From NCBI GenBank assembly GCA_004519485.1, contig CP038106.1, positions 1,065,501 through 1,129,500 on the forward strand: a DNA stretch of 64,000 bases. Direction: 5' to 3'. How positions within the stretch are numbered: position 1 is the first letter of the stretch; every line of letters starts with the position of its first letter. Origin of the DNA: Nannochloropsis oceanica (Eukaryota; Sar; Eustigmatophyceae; Eustigmatales; Monodopsidaceae). A program made the position numbers and the translations under genes. The notes under the pieces are model-generated. The model saw only the letters and a list, made by a program, of their open reading frames with translations. It was not told where the DNA came from and did not search any database. Shown here one piece after another: positions 47,969 through 57,924 of this stretch.

Positions 47969-50368
47969 ATGACTCCGCCTATCTCAGCCAGCGTACTCAA
48001 GAGCCTTCAAAAAGCCAGCGTCGCGGCCATGAAAGCAACCGATGCATTGACAACCTCCCCATCCCAGCCTCCCCACCCCCAACAAGACTTGCTACCCAAG
48101 CAGTTCCAACAGTTCCAGGATCGGGCGTACTGGGACGCCTTCTTCCGAGAGCGGAAGCAGGAGGCGTTTGAATGGTATGGGACCTACGAGGAGCTTCGAC
48201 CGTTCGTGGCCAAAGCGGTTGAGGGCAGCAAGGGCAAGCAACGGGAGCGGATGCTGGTGATTGGATGCGGCAACTCCGACTTCTCCACTGAACTATATTG
48301 TAAAGGAGGTTACCATCGTGTGACAAACGTGGATTTCAGCGCGCCGGTTATCGAGGAGATGCAACGAAAAACGCAGGAGTTGTGCCCAGAGATGGAGTGG
48401 AAAGTCATGGACGTAACGACAATGTCCAAGGCATTGGGGACGGCCAGCTTCGACGTTGTGCTAGACAAGGGCACGCTGGACGCGATTTTTAGCACGCCTG
48501 AAAGTGAAAGACATGCGGATTTGATGCTTGACGAGGTGGGTCACGTGCTTTCTCCAATTTCGGGGCGGTATATGGTAGTGACCCTCGGGCAAGACTTCAT
48601 TCTGCGAAAGTTGCTGCAACGGTTTGGTGCAGAAGGAGGAGGAAGATGGTGCTTGGCATTGCACGCTGTGGAAGATCCTATGGCGGTTTCACCATTTTTG
48701 ACGTTAGTAGGCATTGCATTGCGTGTTGGAGTTAGCAAGGAGAGTGACGAGAGGAAAAGCATCAGCGTGTATTTTGACGCGAGCGGGCGACGGCTTCTGG
48801 ACAAAGATGCGAAGCATTTCGCTCCAGGAGATCACGCAGACGTCCTGTCATTGGTCACAATGGCACAAGAACGTGCAGCTACCAAACATGAGCTACGTCA
48901 GATTGCTCCTGGGCGTTTTAAGGAAGAGATCAATATTTGGATTGCACGTCAAGCTGAGCAAGGAGCAGAAGAAGAAGCAGCTGCTGCGAAAAGTCCACGC
49001 TATACTCTAAGTATCGTCGATCTCATCCCACCCACCTCCATGCCGTTACCGTGTGCCGTTCTCATAATCCCTCAAGGCCAAGAGCATGACTGGCTCTTCT
49101 CTACCGCCGATGGACTGCGGCAGGTGGGGCAAAGCGCAGTCTACCAACGCTTGATTTGCGTACGAATGAATCGAGGGCATCAATTCAAGGACATGGAAGA
49201 AGTGAAAGCTGAGCTTGGGCCTGTCGTGGTTGATTTTGTGCCTGTCGATCGGGATCCTGCTTATTTGGTGCCTTTCCTAGCGGTAGGTGAGTCGATTGGA
49301 AGTAGGAGTGCAGTGGTGGCTTCGGGGGATCTGCCTGAATGCGGGAGGTATTGTGTGGAGGAGGAGGATGATGACGAGGATAGGAAGGACCGAGGGGCAG
49401 TGCTGCGCCGCTTGGTATTTTACAGGAACCAACACGTGATTCAAAGTGAGGTGAGGTTGGTACCCTCTGCTACTTCCTCCTATTCTTCTTCCTCCTCCTC
49501 CAAGAAAAATAAAAGCAGTGGAAAGAAGAAGGGAAAAAACGGCACCAGCAAAAAAAAAGCAGACCACGCACAGGAAGTGGCGGAGCAGCAGAATTGCAAC
49601 ACCACGACTCGCTCCCTTGTAGTCGACTGGTCATATCTCAGTTTCGATTATCACCGTGCTATCCTGGCAGGTCTTATTGCCCTGACTTATCCCTCCCTCC
49701 GTCGTGCCCTCAAAGCTAATGAACAACGACGGTGCTTGGTTATTGGGTTGGGAGGTGGGGGGTTACCGTTGTTTGTTCGAAGATATGTGCCTTGTATGGA
49801 TGTGACGGTGGTGGAGCTGGAGGGTGGCTTAGCGGCGGTGGCACAAAAATGGTTTGGATTCACTCCTCGGCCTGAGGAAGGATTACATGTTGATATCGGA
49901 AATGGATTGGAGCGGGTGTTGCTTAAAAAGAAGCAAGAAGACGGAGCGGAGGAGATCGAGAAATGGGATAGTATAATTGTCGATGTGGATAATGCTGACG
50001 CGAGCTTGGGTGTCTCTTGCCCAGCGCCTGCTTTTTTGACACCTGACTTTTTGGAGGCGTGCCGCAAGCGCTTGACTGATGATGGTGGGGTTTTGATCAT
50101 GAATATAGCGGCCCGATCATCGGAATTGTTGGGTGGAGCAATGGAGGAAGTGGGAAAGGTGTTTGTGGGCGGTGAGGTACATGAGACACGGCCGACAGAG
50201 CAGGATGTAAATCGCGTGGTGTTTGCGTTAAAAACGCCGCGGACTGCGAGTGCTTGTAAGATGTCCTTGGGGTTGCAGGCGGAAAGGTGGCTTGAAGAAT
50301 GTTTTCCGGGGACTAAGAAGGTAGACCCCCTGGGATTGTGCGAGATGCCGATTTTGAAACGTGCATAG
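47969..50368 (+). CDS. METTL13: METTL13-type eEF1A lysine and N-terminal methyltransferase
   Basis: METTL13 has two methyltransferase domains: the N-terminal one methylates an internal lysine of elongation factor eEF1A, the C-terminal one its N-terminus. This single-exon gene encodes 799 aa with both. The first domain has the entry motif YWDAFFRERKQEAFEWYGTY, the SAM-binding MLVIGCGNSDFS at about residues 95-106, DVVLDKGTLDAI and YMVVTLGQ. A linker carries Lys/Ser-rich low complexity (KKNKSSGKKKGKN) at about 510-530. The second domain begins near VDWSYLSFDYHRAILAG and has CLVIGLGGGGLPLFVRR, VTVVELEGGL and WDSIIVDVDNADAS. It is about 100 residues longer than the human protein, partly through the linker. 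The ATG at 47969 is the first in frame. Confidence 0.9.
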   Translation: MTPPISASVLKSLQKASVAAMKATDALTTSPSQPPHPQQDLLPKQFQQFQDRAYWDAFFRERKQEAFEWYGTYEELRPFVAKAVEGSKGKQRERMLVIGCGNSDFSTELYCKGGYHRVTNVDFSAPVIEEMQRKTQELCPEMEWKVMDVTTMSKALGTASFDVVLDKGTLDAIFSTPESERHADLMLDEVGHVLSPISGRYMVVTLGQDFILRKLLQRFGAEGGGRWCLALHAVEDPMAVSPFLTLVGIALRVGVSKESDERKSISVYFDASGRRLLDKDAKHFAPGDHADVLSLVTMAQERAATKHELRQIAPGRFKEEINIWIARQAEQGAEEEAAAAKSPRYTLSIVDLIPPTSMPLPCAVLIIPQGQEHDWLFSTADGLRQVGQSAVYQRLICVRMNRGHQFKDMEEVKAELGPVVVDFVPVDRDPAYLVPFLAVGESIGSRSAVVASGDLPECGRYCVEEEDDDEDRKDRGAVLRRLVFYRNQHVIQSEVRLVPSATSSYSSSSSSKKNKSSGKKKGKNGTSKKKADHAQEVAEQQNCNTTTRSLVVDWSYLSFDYHRAILAGLIALTYPSLRRALKANEQRRCLVIGLGGGGLPLFVRRYVPCMDVTVVELEGGLAAVAQKWFGFTPRPEEGLHVDIGNGLERVLLKKKQEDGAEEIEKWDSIIVDVDNADASLGVSCPAPAFLTPDFLEACRKRLTDDGGVLIMNIAARSSELLGGAMEEVGKVFVGGEVHETRPTEQDVNRVVFALKTPRTASACKMSLGLQAERWLEECFPGTKKVDPLGLCEMPILKRA

Positions 50369-51113
50369 CTGGTAGGGGGAAACGGCAAGGGAGGAAGATA
50401 AGTAAATCTGTATACAGGAACGACAAGCAAGTATTTGAAATAAAGCAATTTATGAAGAGAAGGTCCCACCTATAGTCGGCTTCGTTTTGTTGGCATCCTC
50501 ATTCGTTTCTTTGTTCTTTTGTGGTGTTTTGGAAATGTTTTCTCGCTCTTGGTCGTGATTTAAAATCACTTGCTGGCTCGTTCGGGCGCCTTTCGCTCTC
50601 CTCCTTCATCTTTCCTGACAGTTCTCCTCTCATGTATCCTACCTCTTTCTCCTACATCACCCCACCACATATACGCACACGTATAAGCATATGAGGGAAG
50701 TCCACATGCCAAAACTGAAATAGCACTCACAGACCTTGCCGTCAGCTGCTCATTTCTAACCTACAGCTATGCAATAACGCGTCACTTTCTGTGTTTCCTC
50801 CTCCCTCCCTCTCCCCCCCTCTTCGGTATTTTATGACGAGGCCATCTCCTCTCTGTTTACATAAACTCTGCTCCAGCTATCATCATAAGTGAGATCATCA
50901 TCTTCCTCCGCTTGTAGTTCCTTCCCTCCCTCCCTCTCGCCCCTCCTTTCTCTCATCCATACTCAAATGTAAATCAGTTCCTCATCCACATATTTTCAGA
51001 CGAGCAAACGGACGCTCTATAAATTATTAAAAACAATTATTAAAAACAAAAACCCTGAAGCCCCTCTACCGACTACCCTACCTCCCGCCCTCCGACAATT
51101 CCCATCCCTATAT
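50369..51113. other. Intergenic between convergent METTL13-type and FGAM synthase genes
   Basis: CT- and AT-rich 3' flanks, with poly-A-rich sequence near 51020-51050. No gene seen. Confidence 0.5.
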
Positions 51114-54100
51114 CTAAGTCGCTGCCTTGTGCGTCTCGCACCAAGACCGAGCATTCTGAAACATGCGCAGCCAAGGTCCCACCCCCGTCTTCATCCCCTC
51201 CCACTCCTTGGGCAGGAATGGCCACTGCCACCCCAGATAGCACCGCTCCGGGTGGGGCATCATGGCCAAATGCCGTCCATCCTCCGAACACAGTGCAGCA
51301 ATCCCAAGCGGGGAGCCATTAGGATTAAATGGATACACCTCCGTGGCATTGTTATCATCATCCACGTACTTCATTGGCGCCAGCTTCTTCTCTACCACAA
51401 ACGCCTGCGTCTCGGGTGTAGGGAAATGCACGCGTCCCTCCCCATGAGAGACCCACACACCCATTGAAGAGCCAGCCATGCCCGTGAACATGATCGCTGC
51501 TGACTCCTGAATCTGCACGGAGGTGAACCGAGACTCAAATCGCGCCGAATTATTTTCAATAAAACGAGGCTGCGCCGCCTCGGCCACGTTGTGGTCAGGG
51601 TAAGGCACCCATCCCAGCAACGCCATCAGCTGGCAGCCATTGCAGACGCCCAAAGAAAATGTGTCCGAACGGGCCTTAAACGCCTCCAACTGTGCGAGCA
51701 CGCTAGGATTAAACTTGAGGACGGCAGCCCAGCCCTTGGCGGAATCGAGGACATCAGCATAGGAAAACCCACCGACAAAAACAATGCCCTGGAAACTATC
51801 CAAGGTGATGGTGGAGGCTAGCAAATCGTTCACATGCACATCAAAAACCTCAAAACCCGCGGCATAGAAAGCCGAGATCATCTCCCTGTCTCCATTGCTG
51901 CCCTCTTGACGAATGATAGCCACCTTGACCTTGTCCGCCGCCTCCATCTTTGCTGCAGGCGTGGCCTCTGGCGTGTACGTCAGTGTCCACTTGGGCCCGC
52001 TTCGAGACGCGAGTCCCTCCTTCTCTTGCACGGCACATTCAGGATTGCACTGGAGCTTCTCAAGCTCAAAACCTGTCGTTTCCCACACGTCGCGGAGCAC
52101 AGGCATATCGGCATCTATAACCACCTCAGTATTCACCCGGACCACGCACTTCTTCAGGCTGGTCGTCCTGCCAATCACCGAGGCCGCCAGCCCTTGCGCC
52201 ATATACGCAGCCGCAATCGACTCTGCCTTCGCCGTGGGGACCTCCAACACAATGCCCACCTCCTCATTAAAGAGAGTGGAGAGTGCCGTTTTTTCACTTC
52301 CAGCAGGCACGACCAAATCGACATCTATCCCACAGTTGCCAGCAAAGGCCATTTCCAATAACACAGTTGCCAAACCCCCATCCGAACGATCATGACCCGC
52401 CAGCAATGTTCGCTCCTCAATAAAATGCTGCGTGACGGTGAAAAGCGCCACGAGTTTCGTCGGGTCCTCCACATCCGGTGTCTCATTTCCCAGCTGATTA
52501 TAAACCTGCGCCAGCGCCGTCCCCCCCAACCTGGCCTTCGTCGCGTCAAGCTCAACAAACACCAATGAGCTCTCATCCGGCCGCTTTAAATCAGGTGTCA
52601 CCGTCTTGGTAATATCACTTACGGTGCAATACGCCGGAATCGTGAGATTTCCGGGGCTTTTCACCACCTCCTGCTCCACCCTCGCGGCCATGGACAGCGA
52701 GTCCTTCCCTCCATCAATCCCCACGCCCATCGCCATGAGAATATCCCTCAAAGCCTCGCAGCAATCATACATCTTCGGCCCCTCCCCCTCGAATTTAGCT
52801 GCCCACATCCAATTCCCTGCCACTTTGATGTCAGTCAACGACGAGAGCTTCGCCCACATAATGTTGGTGATGGTCTCAGCAACAGTCATTCGCGCCATGG
52901 CCGCTGGGTTAATTAAACCCTTAATCGGTTGCTCTCCACTAGTTACAGCCACGCCAGTCAACGACAAAAGACTCTGTGCGACCACCCCCACGTTCGCCAA
53001 GGGGGTGTGCAACGGCCCGACGCACTGTTGCTGCGCCACCAAGCCCGTCACGGACCGATCCACCTTGTTGGTCAAAAAACGCTTGCAGCACACAGCCAGC
53101 AACCGCAGCACCCGATCTAATGCCATCTCCACCGTCAAGCCCTCCGGAAGGGACAAAGGCTCAAGAGGCATAAACACACGTGTCATCGGGAACTCCTTCT
53201 GCGGCATCTTGCCCAGTACCAAGTCCAACGGCAGATCCACAACGGTTGTCCCGTCCTTCGAATCAACTACCACCACCCGCCCACCCTCTGTTACCTCCCC
53301 AACCGCCGCAATCACACAGTTCTCCCGCTTCGCAAATGCTAATACCATTGGCAAATCCTCCTTTGTCGTCAGGAAGCAATCGTTCTCCTGGTACTCCGCC
53401 CCCCATATCTCCAACGCACTCAAAGTCGGGTCCCCCGAGGGAATCCTTCTCAAATCATATGACGCGCCCAATGGTTCCACAATCTCCTTCAACACGTTGC
53501 CATTCCCTCCCGCCCCTTGGTCATGAATCGAGACAATCGGATTCTTCTCCGCTAATTCAATACAAGACCTCAACACTCGATTCAATTTATTCTCCATCTC
53601 GGCATCCCCTCGCTGAACTGCGTTGAAATCAAGCTCCGCATCTGCCTCTCCAGACGCCCGACTACTCGCCGCCCCTCCCCCCATGCCAATTCGATATGCC
53701 GGCCCCCCAATCTTGACTACTACCATACCCGGCTTCGGCTCATCCTTCTGCGCGTGCAGCGCATTCAGATTCCCCACCCCCGCGCTGAACATAATGGGCT
53801 TGATAAACTCATACCGCTCTCCATTCGGCAGCCTCTGACCGAACGATCGGGTATAGCCACTTACAACCGGCTCCCCGTACTTATTTCCATAATCCGACGC
53901 CCCATTGCTTGCTTCTATTTCAATGTCCAATGGACTAGCCATCGATCCCGGGTATTTAAAAGTCGCGTCCTCCCACGGCAAAACATATCCAGGAATGCGC
54001 AAATTTCCAACACAATAAGCACTCATCCCTGCCACCGTTGAGTTCCCTCTCCCACAGGCCTGCACATCCCGCAACCTACCCCCAGTCCCCGTCTCCGCTC

Positions 54101-55221
54101 CCGGAAAAGGGGCCACGCCAGTAGGAAAGTTATGTGTCTCTGCCGTGAGGGTCGGGTGGAAGATGTTGCTGTATTCCACCATCTTGCATGGACGCCCCGG
54201 CGTCTGAGGCTTTAGCGTCGTGATCGGATACCCACGAATCGCCCGCGAATTGTCATAAAATGCGATTATCGAGTTGTTTGGCTTGTCCTTCGGCAAGGTA
54301 GCCTTGACCATCTTGAACAAAGTATCGGGCTGTTCAACTCCATCAATAATTATCTTCCCTCCAAAGAACCAATGCCGGGAATGCTCCGAGTTGGACTGGC
54401 CCATATCAAAGCACTCCACATCCGTAGGATTTCGCTGCAGACGATTCGTAAACAAATTCGTATAATAATCCAAATCCCAATCGTCAAACCCCAGCCCAAG
54501 CTTCTCATTCAACGCCTCAAGCGCTGGTCGCCCCTCCTCCAAAATCGGCACCACCTGCGTCTTTTCTGGCAGCAAGCCAGTCTCGAACGTCTGCAAAGGC
54601 TCAGGATAAGGCATCTCTGTCATGCGATCATGAACCTGCGCCACAAAAGCTCTCGCCTGGTGATCCGTTAACGTAGCCTTCGTCCATACCAAGTAACGTC
54701 GGGAGCGCTCCAAGCGGTTGATCACACCCAGGCCACAAGCTTGGCACACGGAGACAGCATTCGAAGAATAGGCAGTGCTAAACGTCAGACGTGGTCCCAC
54801 TTCAAAGATTTGTCCAACTAGCCCATCCTTCCCCGAGGCCAGAGCATCCGCCAGGAAACTGCCGCCCGGCCGTGTTTGGGAGGGCTCGAAGGTCTCGCGC
54901 AGGATCCACTGTAGGCGCTGTGTTGGTAAATGTGTGGTAGTGGAAGGGAAAGAAGTGAGATGTACGCTAGGGAAAGAGCTATTGTCACAATCTCACTTCA
55001 CACCCACATACCTCACTCTCTTGCTCCGAGAAGGGCTCCGCGTTGGCCGCGAGTTGGACATTGAAACAGAACTCGGTATCCACGGCCTCGACCTCAGGTA
55101 GAGCCGCCTTGATCTTGAAATTAAGCTTCGTAACGTGAGGATCCGCATACCCCGGGGTACGGAAGTAGTGCAGCATGGTCGAGTCCGTCTTTTGCCGCTT
55201 CGTCGCCCCGTTGCTGGCCAT
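51114..55221 (-). CDS. PFAS: Phosphoribosylformylglycinamidine synthase (FGAM synthase), two exons
   Basis: The enzyme converts FGAR, glutamine and ATP to FGAM, the fourth step of de novo purine synthesis. Model: complement(join(51114..54917,55012..55221)), 1337 aa, close to the human length. Exon 1 (MASNGATKRQKTDSTMLHYF) holds most of the PurS-like domain; a GAG/GTATGT donor and an AACACAG acceptor join in phase to RLQWILRETFEPSQTRPGGS. The ATPase half follows: SEHSRHWFFGGKI, ETHNFPTGVAPFPGAETGTGGRLRD in two parts, QDEPKPGM-like and GGGAASSR segments, and HDQGAGGNGNVLKEI. A second PurM-like half has GPLHTPLANVGVVAQSLLSL and GHDRSDGGLATVLLEMAF. The C-terminal class I amidotransferase has GVCNGCQLMALLG with the nucleophile at about Cys1162, and MMPHPERCYLGWQWP. 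No targeting peptide is seen; it is probably cytosolic. Confidence 0.95.
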
Positions 55222-55333
55222 TCTTGGGAGGGGAGGACTGGAGGTGGGGGGTGGGGAGGCTAAAGGATATCTTGGAGGACCTGTCACGCGCAGCCCAAGG
55301 CAGCGACGATGACGAGATCTGTGGTGTGTGTGT

Positions 55334-55399
<66 letters not shown>

Positions 55400-56093
55400 G
55401 AGGTGTACATGAGTCCATGACGCCCGCGCGCTTGGGAGAAGGCAGGGGGGAAGCTCCCCGCGGTAATTGAAGCGGTTGTCCCCAGGTGCTCTGGAATGTG
55501 GACGCTGCTGAAATGCCAAGGCGGATGATGATCAGACAAACTCAAGATTCATCACAACATCAAGGACAATACAATTATGCCCTCCTCCATCCGTTCAGGT
55601 CACGCCAAAGAATTTGGTGAGTGACCAAGACGGTCTCCAATACCTCCAACGAAAGTGGGCAAGCAGTATCTCGCTTCAGGCGCACGGCTCGGAACGCTAC
55701 ATCCTCTTTTGGGGATCAGAAGCAAATGCGATAGTTTTGCTCACACTTTTGGCCATCTGGGTACCTCTTTTATTAAGGAGAAAAGATATCTCTTCAGACT
55801 TGGGAATTTCGGCTTGCTTTTTGGCCGCATAAAAGCCCGCCATGATGCGATACAGGATAAAGAAAATAAAGAAAAAAGAAATCGAACAAAAAGAGCTTTG
55901 CAGAGCTGATAAAGCAAAATGTAGTTCAGTGTTCTTCTAATGTAAGATACGGACATTGCCTTCTTTCTTTTGTTTTCTCCCTTTGACTGCAAAACCACTG
56001 CCGTTATTTTTACCTCGTGTCAATATGTACCTACAAACTCAAGCCAACCACACCACCCCCACCCCCACAGGGGCCAAAACTTATTTCTCCTTC
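55222..56093. other. 5' region of FGAM synthase and 3' flank of the small mitochondrial gene
   Basis: Contains the (TG)n repeat described separately. A possible small exon (ATG at 55577, ending at a GTGAGT) points rightward but no continuation with coding character was found. Confidence 0.4.
55322..55396. repeat. (TG)n microsatellite
   Basis: About 37 TG units with one TA interruption near the left end, 100-175 bp upstream of the FGAM synthase start codon. Confidence 0.95.
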
Positions 56094-57027
56094 TTACATC
56101 ATGTCTCGGTCCCCACCTTTCTTGACATTGTATCCCAGCTTCTCATACTTCTTTTTCTGTGAGCATAGTGTCAAGGGGGAAAAATAAAGAAAAGGGTAAG
56201 AATAAGAAAGAGCAAGGAACGAAGCACAACATTTTTTTTAAGAATCTACACCAACCAATCCACGACTACCCTCTAGACTTTCTCTTTCTTCCCCCTGCTA
56301 TTGAATTTTTTTTTCGCTTTGTCCCGTCCCCAGTGGCCAGCACGTACCAGCTCGTCCTTCATGACAAAGTAGATAAAGCCAGGAAAGATGAGGGCGAGGC
56401 CAATAAGGGAAGGCACAGTCTTGCCATCAAACTTGAAGGTTTTCTCCGTGATTTCACGACGTCCGTTCCACTCCTGAAAAATGAGATAAATAATTGAGGT
56501 AATGGTGAAAGGATGTGTGAGCGAAAAGTTTGATCAAGATCAAAGTGAGGAAAGCTCGAAGTAGGCTCGCCTGTATTCATCGTTTGGAGTCAGCGCCGCC
56601 CTTTTTTACAAATTATCACAACACACCCAAAATGTTACCAGTCAAACACGCACTTGTACATAACAAGTACTTTTATATAATTACCACACACGTCACCAAA
56701 AGACATGCGCAAATTCCGAGGCCGTGGGTTCGTAGCTGCAAGATCAGCTCTTAATCAACCCGTGCTCTCCTCCTTTTCATCGCACGTACCTCGACGAAGT
56801 AGTTTTTCTCCACCAGCCCCGACATCTTACGCTTATGCTGCTGCTGCTGCTGTCGTCATGGTGCGAGAGGTAATGAGCAAGAGTGCGGGCATCGTTCTGT
56901 CCCGAGTACGAAAACTCAAGCGCATCAACCCCAACGAGCTTTCCTCCTCCGAACGTACCTTGGCCACCACCACTCCTTTCCCCCGCTGCAACTCCCGTTG
57001 TACTGGTCGTACCAGAGTCCGAATCAT
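56094..57027 (-). CDS. Small single-pass mitochondrial membrane protein, four exons
   Basis: Model: complement(join(56094..56156,56348..56473,56790..56849,56959..57027)), 105 aa. All three introns start with GTACGT and all junctions are phase 0. Exon 1, MIRTLVRPVQRELQRGKGVVVAK, is a basic mitochondrial presequence. Exon 2 gives QQQQHKRKMSGLVEKNYFVE. Exon 3 gives EWNGRREITEKTFKFDGKTV and the only hydrophobic helix, PSLIGLALIFPGFIYFVMKDEL. Exon 4 gives KKKYEKLGYNVKKGGDRDMM and TAA. Size, presequence and one membrane helix followed by a charged tail suit an accessory subunit of a respiratory complex, perhaps NDUFB4-like in complex I, but the similarity is too weak for a name. None of these exons exceeds 126 bp, so the gene is easy to miss. 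Head-to-head with aconitase. Confidence 0.75.
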
Positions 57028-57924
57028 GATTGGTACCGCTTGTAGGGAGTAGGTGTGTGGGGCAGCATAAAAGAGTAAGTGAGTGAGCTGCGAATCGTCA
57101 TGAGCTATCTTTCATCACATTCGAACCCTTCGAATGTGGCTACTGGCCACCAATGCGAAACCTTGCCCGTAGAAGGCACGATAGGGGGAGTCGTTACACA
57201 ACTACAGGCGCTACTGCGGGATGAGGGGCAAGGGTCAACGTTGGTCAGGCAAGGCAAGAAAAGGCTTGGCTTCGGATGTCCCGACTTCTCTCCTCACAAT
57301 TGGAGCGCGAGATTCTCGGAGCAGTTATGGCATGCCCTCGTTGGCCCCCCGCACAACTATTTCCAGTCCAAACACCTTCCACCAACCCACACTCAAAAGA
57401 GCTACTGCAACAAAGGAGACAATACGAGACTGTTCATGGTGCTGCTGTAGGCATGGGAAGGGCAGAAAGGCGGTCTTTACTGTGATGTGAACGAACGCCT
57501 TTCTCCCAATGACTGAGAAGCTTCCGTGCGTTGAAGACTCTTTGGGCCTTCCATGGCCCTCCCCTGCTTTGGAGGACAGGGACCACGCCACAGACACCGC
57601 GTGAGGTTCCCGCGCTTTCCAACCCGGAACCTTTCTGCGCAGCGGCTGGGGCTAGGCATCGTCTGCTCTTCTTGCCCACGTGGGCACCATGAAATCATCA
57701 GGGAATGAGAACAAAACGCTCGTCGCTTCTTCCAAACCACCGCGTCGCGGCCGTGGGCAAGCGCACCAGCAGCGCTGTGGCTGTCCCGCCCGCACAAAAC
57801 ATTGCTTACGAACGCTTATATACCTTCTACATATTGCGTGTGGTTCTCACCCTCATTTTCCCTCCTTACACCCAAACAGCACACCCTATCGGTATCTACC
57901 CGTCGAGAAAAGGAGGCCAACAAG
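57028..57924. promoter_or_regulatory. Divergent 5' region of the small mitochondrial gene and aconitase
   Basis: About 900 bp between the two start codons. Overlapping frames of 60-120 codons on both strands show no domain. Both flanking genes encode mitochondrial proteins, so coordinated expression is conceivable. Confidence 0.35.

Noticed and set aside
52606-53526. Plus-strand 306-codon frame opposite FGAM synthase
   Set aside because: Shadow frame; the minus strand encodes clear PurL motifs throughout.
55577-55618. Small plus-strand exon (MPSSIRSGHAKEFG then GTGAGT)
   Set aside because: No downstream exon with coding character could be linked to it.
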